A stretch of 36,529 bases of DNA from Synechococcus sp. UW140 (lineage in GTDB: Bacteria > Cyanobacteriota > Cyanobacteriia > PCC-6307 > Cyanobiaceae), in NCBI GenBank assembly GCA_945861595.1, contig CAMAVE010000012.1:1-36529 (forward strand), in the 5' to 3' direction. The translations under genes and the position numbers were made by a program. The notes below the pieces were generated by a model. That model worked only from the letters and a program-made list of their open reading frames with translations, was not told the origin of the DNA and ran no database searches. Shown piece by piece: positions 30,701-36,529 of the stretch (position 1 is its first letter; each line of letters begins with the position of its first letter).

Positions 30701-30730
30701 GGTTCGGGGGGGCTGATCTCAAATCAAACG

Positions 30731-30755
30731 TTGGTCGCCCTAAGGAGGCGACCAA
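30731..30755. terminator. 9-bp hairpin between convergent genes
   Basis: TTGGTCGCC (30731-30739) pairs perfectly with GGCGACCAA (30747-30755). It is 30 bp after the exported-protein gene and 36 bp past the end of pgk on the other strand, so it could stop both. On the minus strand CGTTTGATTT follows, which is moderately T-rich. Confidence 0.65.
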
Positions 30756-30790
30756 CCCACTCCAGATCGTTTGGCCAGCCCGCTAAAAAT

Positions 30791-31996
30791 TCAGGCCTCG
30801 TCGAGGGCCGCCACGCCAGGCAGCACCTTGCCTTCCAGCAGCTCCAAGCTGGCGCCGCCGCCGGTGGAGATGTGGCTCATCTTGTCGGCCACGCCCACCT
30901 TTTCCACGGCAGCCACGGAGTCGCCGCCGCCGATGATCGTGCAGCAGCCCTTGCCGCTCAGGTCGGCCAGGGTGTGGGCGATGCCGTTGGTGCCGGCGGC
31001 GAATTTGTCGAACTCGAACACGCCCATGGGGCCGTTCCAGATCACGGTCTTGCAGTCAGCGAGCGCGTCCTGGAAGGCCTTGATCGAGTCGGGGCCGATG
31101 TCGAGGCCCATCCAGCCGTCGGGGATGGCGTCGATCGCCACGGTTTGGCTGTTGGCATCGGGGGAGAAGGCATCGGCCAGCACCACGTCGCTGGGCAGCA
31201 GCAGTTGCACGCCCTTGGCGGCTGCCTTGGCCTCCAACTCCTTAGCCAGTTCGAGCTTGTCCTCTTCCACCAGGCTCTTGCCCACGGCCAGGCCGCGGGC
31301 TTTATAGAAGGTGAAGATCATGCCGCCGCCGATCAGCACCTTGTCGCACTTGTCGATCAGGGCTTCGAGCACGCCGATCTTGCTGCTCACCTTGGAGCCG
31401 CCCACGATCGCCGCCAGGGGACGCTTGGGCTCATCGATGGCGCCCTGGAGATATTGGAGTTCTTTCTCCATCAGGTAGCCGGCCACGCAGGGCTTGAGGT
31501 GGGCGGTCACCCCCTCGGTGGAGGCGTGGGCCCGGTGGGCGGCGCCGAAGGCGTCGTTCACATAGACATCAGCGAGCTTGGCCAGTTCGGCGGCGAAGTC
31601 GCTTTCGTTCTTCTCTTCTTCAGCGAAGAAGCGCACGTTTTCGAGCAGCAGCACGTCGCCATTGGCCATGGCGGCCACCTTGGCTTCGGCGTCGGGGCCG
31701 ATGCAGCTGTCGGTTTTGGGCACGGCCACGCCGAGCAGCTCGCTGAGGCGGGCGGCCACGGGGGTGAGGCGCATGGCCTCATTCACCTGGCCCTTGGGCC
31801 GGCCGAAGTGGGCCGCCAGGATCACCTTGGCGCCTTTGGCGCTGAGGTCGTTGATGGTGGGCAGGGCCGCCTTAATGCGGGTGTCGTCGGTGATGGCACC
31901 GGCGTCATCGAGGGGCACGTTGAAGTCCACCCGCACCAGCACCCGCTTGCCACGGAGCTCATCGGCGGACAAGCTGGCCAGGGAGCGCTTTGCCAC
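30791..31996 (-). CDS. pgk: Phosphoglycerate kinase
   Basis: A 401-residue enzyme that interconverts 1,3-bisphosphoglycerate and 3-phosphoglycerate; in cyanobacteria it serves both the Calvin cycle and glycolysis. N-terminal [16 protein letters not shown], the substrate arginine region [21 protein letters not shown], the nucleotide loop [27 protein letters not shown] and [13 protein letters not shown] are all present in order. The start is GTG ([19 protein letters not shown]), matching the family N terminus; the frame continues upstream but overlaps the divergent usp gene. Confidence 0.97.
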   Translation of the reverse strand: MAKRSLASLSADELRGKRVLVRVDFNVPLDDAGAITDDTRIKAALPTINDLSAKGAKVILAAHFGRPKGQVNEAMRLTPVAARLSELLGVAVPKTDSCIGPDAEAKVAAMANGDVLLLENVRFFAEEEKNESDFAAELAKLADVYVNDAFGAAHRAHASTEGVTAHLKPCVAGYLMEKELQYLQGAIDEPKRPLAAIVGGSKVSSKIGVLEALIDKCDKVLIGGGMIFTFYKARGLAVGKSLVEEDKLELAKELEAKAAAKGVQLLLPSDVVLADAFSPDANSQTVAIDAIPDGWMGLDIGPDSIKAFQDALADCKTVIWNGPMGVFEFDKFAAGTNGIAHTLADLSGKGCCTIIGGGDSVAAVEKVGVADKMSHISTGGGASLELLEGKVLPGVAALDEA

Positions 31997-32173
31997 GGGT
32001 GCTGGGGGGATAAGGAGCGGTGAGATTAACCTGCGGCCCATCTGTGCCGCCGGCTTGCCCTGGAATCCGCCCTGCATCGGTGGGACCCCAGGCCGCCAGG
32101 ACCGCGCTAAGACAAGGGAGGACGGGACCTGCCGGAGCCTCGCCGGCCGCCCATGCCTGTCCCCGTTGCCCCC

Positions 32174-32548
32174 ATGTTCAACACCGTTCTTTTCCCGATT
32201 GATCGCAGTCGCCAGGCCGCCGAAACCGCGGCCACCGCGTTGAAATTGGCCCAGCAGCACCAAAGCCACCTGGTGCTGCTCTCGGTGGTGGAGCCCCACC
32301 ACGACGACCATGCCGCCGTGGCGACCTTGCTGGAGGATGCCCGCAAGCGCTTTTTGGCTGAGGGGATGGAGTGCCAACTGATCGAGCGGGAGGGCAAGCC
32401 CGCCTTTGTGATCTGCGATGTGGCCGATGAAATCAATGCCGATGTGATCGTGATGGGCACCCGCGGCCTGAGCCTGGAGCCGGATGAAGCCAGCACCGCC
32501 TCGCGGGTGATCCAGCTGGCCCCCTGTCCCGTGTTGGTGGTGCCTTGA
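32174..32548 (+). CDS. Universal stress protein family (UspA-like)
   Basis: A 124-residue single-domain Usp-fold protein: [20 protein letters not shown] at the N terminus, a central helix-strand repeat, and the end [20 protein letters not shown] then [16 protein letters not shown]-binding members have GxxGx9G(S/T); here the first half (GTRG) is present, but the expected GS after nine residues reads TA, so ATP binding is doubtful. The role is unknown. Its stop overlaps the start of rbgA by TTGA. Confidence 0.85.
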   Translation: MFNTVLFPIDRSRQAAETAATALKLAQQHQSHLVLLSVVEPHHDDHAAVATLLEDARKRFLAEGMECQLIEREGKPAFVICDVADEINADVIVMGTRGLSLEPDEASTASRVIQLAPCPVLVVP

Positions 32549-33645
32549 GCGAGGCCGCCGCCCCAACGGCTGACTCGCCGTTGAACCATGGGGATCAAGC
32601 GGGCGGAGTCCCCCAAGCGAGCAGCGCCGACCAAGCGAGCGACACCGAGCAGATCAGCAGCGCCGCCGAGGAGCCGTCGGATGGCCCGTTGGGTAGCGCT
32701 GCTCTGCAAACCAGTTCGGCTCTGCAGACCAGTGCGGCCCCGCAGACCAGTACGGCCCGGTTGAACACTGCCGCCCAACTGAGCAGCGCCGCCCCGTCGA
32801 TCCAGTGGTATCCCGGCCACATCGCCAAGGCCGAGAAGTCGCTGACCGACAACCTGGCCAAGGTGGACCTGGTGATCGAGGTGCGCGACGCCCGCATCCC
32901 GCTCGCCACCAGCCACCCGCGCCTGCAGCGCTGGATCAAGGGCAAGCAGCACCTGCTCGTGATCAACCGCCGCGACATGGTGAGCGCCGAGGCGCGCCAC
33001 GCCTGGGACCAGTGGTTCCGCGCCGCCGGCCAAACCCCCTGGTGGTGTGATGCCAAGGCCGGTACGGGCGTGAAGCAATTGCAAACGGCGGCGATCCGGG
33101 CCGGCGAGCAGCTCAATGCCCGCCGCGCTGGGCGCGGCATGAAACCCCGGCCCGTGCGGGCCCTGATGCTGGGTTTCCCCAACGTGGGGAAATCGGCCCT
33201 GATCAACCGGCTGGTGCGGCGCAAGGTGGTCGATAGCGCCCGCCGGGCTGGCGTCACCCGCAGCCTGCGCTGGGTGCGCCTCGGCCAGGATCTCGACCTG
33301 CTCGATGCCCCCGGCGTGTTGCCGCCCCGCCTCGACGACCAACTGGCGGCCCTGCGCCTGGCCCTCTGCGATGACATCGGCCAGGCGGCCTACGAGGGCG
33401 AGGCGGTGGCCCTGGCCTTCCTGCGTTTGCTAGCCGTGCTGGAGCCGGTGGCCGGCGCCGGCGTGGCGGCGGGCCTGCTGGAGCGCCGCTACGGCATCGC
33501 CGCCCAGGATCCCAATGCCTGGCTGGAGGCGGCCGCAGCCCGCCACACCAGCGGCGACGAGGGCCGTATGGCCCAACGGCTGCTCGATGATTTCCGCCGC
33601 GCCCAGCTGGGGCCGATCGCCCTGGAGCTGCCCCCCAGCCCATGA
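32545..33645 (+). CDS. rbgA: Ribosome biogenesis GTPase RbgA/YlqF with N-terminal low-complexity extension
   Basis: A 366-residue circularly permuted GTPase that acts late in assembly of the 50S subunit. After an 84-residue Ser/Ala/Gln/Thr-rich segment the family core begins ([19 protein letters not shown]). The G motifs come in permuted order: G4 as N141RRD, G1 as GFPNVGKS (210-217), G3 as DAPG (254-257). The start is a TTG overlapping the usp stop; alternatives are TTG 32581 and TTG 32761. Since the core starts at residue about 87, part of the N-terminal extension may not be translated. The stop overlaps the rluD start (ATGA). Confidence 0.9.
   Translation: MSEAAAPTADSPLNHGDQAGGVPQASSADQASDTEQISSAAEEPSDGPLGSAALQTSSALQTSAAPQTSTARLNTAAQLSSAAPSIQWYPGHIAKAEKSLTDNLAKVDLVIEVRDARIPLATSHPRLQRWIKGKQHLLVINRRDMVSAEARHAWDQWFRAAGQTPWWCDAKAGTGVKQLQTAAIRAGEQLNARRAGRGMKPRPVRALMLGFPNVGKSALINRLVRRKVVDSARRAGVTRSLRWVRLGQDLDLLDAPGVLPPRLDDQLAALRLALCDDIGQAAYEGEAVALAFLRLLAVLEPVAGAGVAAGLLERRYGIAAQDPNAWLEAAAARHTSGDEGRMAQRLLDDFRRAQLGPIALELPPSP
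32701..32754 (+). repeat. Three 18-bp tandem repeats within the rbgA N terminus
   Basis: Units at 32701-32718, 32719-32736 and 32737-32754 (pattern GCTCTGCAGACCAGTGCG with a few substitutions) encode the repeated ALQTS(S/A) hexapeptide. Divergence at several codons suggests an old expansion or selection on the peptide. Confidence 0.8.
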
Positions 33646-34592
33646 GTGCCTTTGGCGAAGGCGAAGGCGAGCTGCTGACGCTCCACTACCCCAAACCCCT
33701 GCCGATGCGGCTGGACCGCTGGCTGGTGGCCCAGCGGCCCGAACAGAGCCGCGCCCGCATCCAGAAGTTCATCGACGCCGGCTATGTGCGCGTCAATGGC
33801 GTCACCGGCCGGGCCAAAACGCCCCTGCGGCTCCACGATGAGGTGCAGCTGTGGATGCCGCCGCCCGAGCCCCTGCCCTACCTGCTGGCCCAGGACATCC
33901 CCCTCGATGTGCTGTTTGAAGACAGCCATCTGATCGTGCTCAACAAGCCCGCCGGCCTCACGGTTCACCCCGCCCCCGGCAACAAGGACGGCACCCTGGT
34001 CAATGGCCTGCTGTTCCACTGCCCCGACCTGCCCGGCATCGGCGGCGAGATGCGCCCGGGCATCGTCCACCGACTCGACAAGGACACCACCGGCTGCATC
34101 GTCGTGGCCAAGAGCCAGGAGGCCCTGGTGAAGCTGCAGGTGCAGATCCAAAAGCGGATCGCCTCGCGCCAGTACCTGGCCGTGGTCCATGGGGTGCCGC
34201 CGGCGGAGCAGGGCACGGTGGTTGGAGCCATCGGCCGCCACCCGGCCGACCGCAAAAAATATGCGGTGGTGGCCGATGAAACGGGCCGCCACGCCTGCAC
34301 CCACTGGCGTCTGATCGAGCGCCTGGGTGATTACTCGCTGATGCGCTTCAAGCTCGATACCGGCCGCACCCACCAGATCCGGGTCCACTGCGCCCACATC
34401 GGCCATCCGATCGTGGGCGATGCCACCTATAGCCGCTGCCGCAAGCTACCGATTGCCCTCAGCGGCCAGGCCCTGCATGCGGTGGCCCTGGGGCTGGATC
34501 ACCCGATCACGGGCGAACGGATGCAGTTTGAGGCGCCGCTGCCGGAGGTGTTTGAGGCCCTGCTGGCGGCGTTGCGGCGGCGGCTGGCCTAG
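33642..34592 (+). CDS. rluD: 23S rRNA pseudouridine synthase, RluD family
   Basis: A 316-residue pseudouridine synthase. S4 RNA-binding domain at about 20-80 (MRLDRWLVAQRPEQSRARIQ then KFIDAGYVRVNG), then the RluA-type catalytic domain with FEDSHLIVLNKPAGLTVHP and the catalytic HRLDKDTTG (D146), and the end TGRTHQIRVHCAHIGHPIVG. RluD makes the pseudouridines of helix 69 in 23S rRNA. Assignment to RluD rather than another RluA-family member is likely from the S4 domain but not proven. It is translationally coupled to rbgA and ends 18 bp from a convergent ABC gene. Confidence 0.92.
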   Translation: MSAFGEGEGELLTLHYPKPLPMRLDRWLVAQRPEQSRARIQKFIDAGYVRVNGVTGRAKTPLRLHDEVQLWMPPPEPLPYLLAQDIPLDVLFEDSHLIVLNKPAGLTVHPAPGNKDGTLVNGLLFHCPDLPGIGGEMRPGIVHRLDKDTTGCIVVAKSQEALVKLQVQIQKRIASRQYLAVVHGVPPAEQGTVVGAIGRHPADRKKYAVVADETGRHACTHWRLIERLGDYSLMRFKLDTGRTHQIRVHCAHIGHPIVGDATYSRCRKLPIALSGQALHAVALGLDHPITGERMQFEAPLPEVFEALLAALRRRLA

Positions 34593-34610
34593 GGCTTCGG
34601 GCCGGCCCCC

Positions 34611-36320
34611 TCAGGCCAGGGCCGGCAGCCGCGGGCAGGCCTCCACCAGGCTGCGGGTGATGGCCGCCTGGGGATGGGCCAGCAGCTGGTCGCCGGGGCC
34701 CTGCTCCACGATCCGGCCGCCCTCAAGCACGATCACCCGCTGGCAGAAGCCACTGGCCACGCCCAGGTCGTGGGTCACAAAGATCAGGGCGAGGCCAAGG
34801 CGGCCCTGGAGATCGCGCAGCAGGGCCAACACCTCCGCCTGCACCTCGGCATCCAACATGCTGACGCTCTCATCGCAGAGCAGCACCTGGGGCTCCAACA
34901 CCAGGGCCCGGGCGATGGCGACGCGCTGTTGCTGGCCGCCCGAGAGCTGGCGGGGCAGGCGCCGCTCAAAGGCTTCGGGTGGATTCAGGCCCACGGCCGC
35001 CAGCAGCTCCCGGGCCTTGGCTCGGGCTTGGGGTTTGCTGGCCAGGCCATGGATCAGGAGGGGATCGGCGATCGCCTCGCCCACCGGCATCAGGGGGTTA
35101 AGGCAGGCCAGGGGGTCCTGGAACACCATCTGGATGCGCCGGCGGGCCCGGCGCAGGGGCCTGCCGCGCAGGCCTAACAGGTCCACTCCCTGCAGGCGCA
35201 CGGCCCCGCCCCGCACCGGCGCTAGGCCGATCAGGGCGCGGCAGAGGGTGCTTTTGCCGCATCCTGAAGCCCCCACCAGGCCGATCGTTTCGCCCTCATG
35301 GAGCTGCAGGCTGACGCCATCCACGGCCTTGAGCCAGCGCTGTTGCCAGGGCAGGGAGGCCAGGGGATGCCAGCAGCGCAGTTCGTCCAGCTCCAGGAGC
35401 AAGGGCGCCTGGTTGGGGGCCGGCGTGGCCTGGCCTTCCCGTGCCCGGGCCGCCGCGACCAGGCGCTGGGCCAGGGCGGAACGGGGGGCCGTGAGCAGCT
35501 CCTGGGCGGGGGCTTCCTCCACCAGCCGGCCCTGGTCGAGCACGGCGATACGGTCGCACCAGCGGCCGGCTAGGGCCAGGTCGTGGCTAATCAGCAGCAG
35601 GGCGCTGCCGCTCTCCTGGCAGAGGGCCGTGAGTTCGGCCATCACCTGGCCGGCCACGGCCACATCGAGGCTGGTGGTGGGTTCATCGGCAATCACCAGG
35701 GGCGGTTGCAAGGCCATGGCCAGGGCGATCGCCAGCCGCTGGCGCATGCCGCCACTGAACTCGTGGGGATAGCTGGCGTAGCGATCGGCGCCAATGCCGA
35801 CCCGGGCTAGCAGGGCCTCCGCTCGCCGCCGGGTCCCCCGGCCCTGGCCTAGGGGCCCTCGGCTGACAAGCCCGGAGCTGGTGTCGCTGCGGCGGTGGGC
35901 GCTGGTGGCTACCCCCTGGTGGGCCGAGAGGGTGTCGGCCAGGTGCTCCCCAATCGTCATCAGCGGGTTGAGCCGGGTCATCGGGTCCTGGAACACCAGG
36001 CCCACCGCCCCACCGCGCAGGCGTCGCAGATCCCGTTGACCCAGCCGCCGCGGATCCTGGCCGGCCAGCTCCAGGCCGCCCTCGCAGCGGCTGCCGGGGG
36101 GAAGCAACTGCAAAACGGCCCGGGCGACCGTGCTCTTGCCACAGCCCGAGGGCCCCACCAGGGCCAGGCGCTCGCCGGGCTGGAGCACCAGATCGAGGCC
36201 GTTGAGGGTGGCAACGGCACTGCCGGGGTAGTGCACCAGCAGCTGCTGCAGGCTCAGGATCGGCCGGGCCGCCCCCTGGGTGGTTGCCGGAGCGACGGCG
36301 GGCGATCCGCTGGCAGGCAT
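34611..36320 (-). CDS. Oligopeptide/nickel-type ABC transporter, fused double ATPase
   Basis: A 569-residue protein of two ABC ATPase domains joined head to tail, as in fused DppD-DppF or YejF-type proteins. First domain: Walker A GPSGCGKST (56-64), Q-loop VFQDP, signature FSGGMRQR (188-195), Walker B VIADEPTTSLD. An Arg/Ser-rich insert of about 30 residues lies at 134-166. Second domain: Walker A GASGCGKST (350-358), VFQDPLACLNPL, signature LSGGQQQR, Walker B VLLCDESVSMLD (E of DE present). Each half ends with a short C-terminal oligopeptide-transport type tail. It powers import of peptides or a metal complex, but no permease or binding protein gene is near. Substrate is unknown. Confidence 0.9.
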   Translation of the reverse strand: MPASGSPAVAPATTQGAARPILSLQQLLVHYPGSAVATLNGLDLVLQPGERLALVGPSGCGKSTVARAVLQLLPPGSRCEGGLELAGQDPRRLGQRDLRRLRGGAVGLVFQDPMTRLNPLMTIGEHLADTLSAHQGVATSAHRRSDTSSGLVSRGPLGQGRGTRRRAEALLARVGIGADRYASYPHEFSGGMRQRLAIALAMALQPPLVIADEPTTSLDVAVAGQVMAELTALCQESGSALLLISHDLALAGRWCDRIAVLDQGRLVEEAPAQELLTAPRSALAQRLVAAARAREGQATPAPNQAPLLLELDELRCWHPLASLPWQQRWLKAVDGVSLQLHEGETIGLVGASGCGKSTLCRALIGLAPVRGGAVRLQGVDLLGLRGRPLRRARRRIQMVFQDPLACLNPLMPVGEAIADPLLIHGLASKPQARAKARELLAAVGLNPPEAFERRLPRQLSGGQQQRVAIARALVLEPQVLLCDESVSMLDAEVQAEVLALLRDLQGRLGLALIFVTHDLGVASGFCQRVIVLEGGRIVEQGPGDQLLAHPQAAITRSLVEACPRLPALA

Positions 36321-36340
36321 GGCGCTTATCCAGGGTCACG

Positions 36341-36358
36341 CCATCCAAGCTTGGATGG
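36341..36358. promoter_or_regulatory. 18-bp perfect palindrome, candidate operator
   Basis: CCATCCAAGCTTGGATGG is self-complementary over all 18 bases. It is 20 bp upstream of the ABC ATPase start and 66 bp before the divergent start at 36424. Its right half GCTTGGATGG recurs at 36418-36427 across that start codon. The layout suits a dimeric repressor that could control both genes. Confidence 0.45.
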
Positions 36359-36423
36359 GCAGCCCCACACAGCGCTGCCAATGTGTCGCGAAATGCATAC
36401 GATGGGTTTCTCCGCGGGCTTGG

Positions 36424-36529
36424 ATGGTCAACGCAGCGGCTGACAAGACGGAAGCAGCCCGGGCGGATCGGGCCCCGGCCATCGCTGATCCCCTTGAGGC
36501 GCCCGTTGTCGCGGACCGTTCTGCTGTAG
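36424..36529 (+). CDS. Start of a gene cut by the window edge
   Basis: From the ATG at 36424 a frame stays open to the last base: 35 residues, Ala/Asp/Pro-rich and without motifs (MVNAAADKTEAARADRAPAI then ADPLEAPVVADRSAV). Charge and composition suit a disordered N-terminal extension. In some picocyanobacterial genomes I recall the (p)ppGpp synthetase (RelA/SpoT) gene beside this ABC ATPase, but the sequence here is too short to decide. Confidence 0.4.
   Translation, partial: MVNAAADKTEAARADRAPAIADPLEAPVVADRSAV

Noticed and set aside
31997-32566. 190-codon upstream extension of pgk on the minus strand
   Set aside because: It runs through the divergent usp gene, and the GTG at 31996 gives the family N terminus.

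Overview
The window is a GC-rich (by eye about 65% G+C), densely packed bacterial chromosome segment. I read it as coming from a picocyanobacterium of the Cyanobium / alpha-Synechococcus type. Three things support this: the house-keeping gene order (clpB, secE, nusG, rplK, rplA, rplJ, rplL, rnhA, pyrD; eno beside an ABC1/UbiB kinase; coaE beside argJ), the cyanobacterial family DUF3747, and a pilM-pilN-pilO-pilQ cluster in the order known from Synechocystis. The species assignment is inference. No tRNA, rRNA, CRISPR array, transposase, integrase or phage gene was seen.

Layout. 1-5.3 kb: the 3' end of gatB, then a large minus-strand membrane iron-sulfur / cyclic-nucleotide-binding fusion protein, coaE (minus) and divergent argJ. 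5.3-8.1 kb: two small cyanobacterial genes of unknown function and an ABC1/UbiB kinase-like gene, closed by a perfect 15-bp hairpin shared with convergent eno. 8.2-13.3 kb: eno (minus), divergent gloA, and a ClpB-type disaggregase with an unusually long low-complexity linker. 13.3-17.3 kb: secE, nusG, rplK and rplA, a strong terminator, then an L10 leader RNA with a possible attenuator, rplJ and rplL. 17.4-20.6 kb: a terminator-rich gap carrying an exact copy of the Yfr1 core motif, a DUF3747 gene (minus), rnhA with a C-terminal extension, and pyrD. 20.6-25.5 kb: pilM, pilN, pilO, pilQ; the secretin half of pilQ has a clearly lower G+C content. 25.6-30.7 kb: a pentapeptide-repeat/TPR protein (minus), a CobD-like PLP enzyme, murG (minus) and two small exported proteins. 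30.8-36.5 kb: pgk (minus), divergent usp-rbgA-rluD coupled by overlapping stop and start codons, a fused oligopeptide-type ABC ATPase (minus), and the start of another gene on the plus strand beyond an 18-bp palindrome.

Most genes serve translation (gatB, r-proteins, nusG, rbgA, rluD), central metabolism (eno, pgk, coaE, argJ, pyrD, gloA), the envelope (murG, secE) or type IV pili. The points most worth a second look are the Fe-S/cNMP fusion protein between gatB and coaE, the Yfr1-like element after rplL, the compositional mosaic in pilQ, the structured leaders in the ribosomal-protein region, the RNase HI extension, and the palindrome at the right edge. Picocyanobacterial genes often lack Shine-Dalgarno sites, so several start choices rest on family alignment from memory and are flagged.
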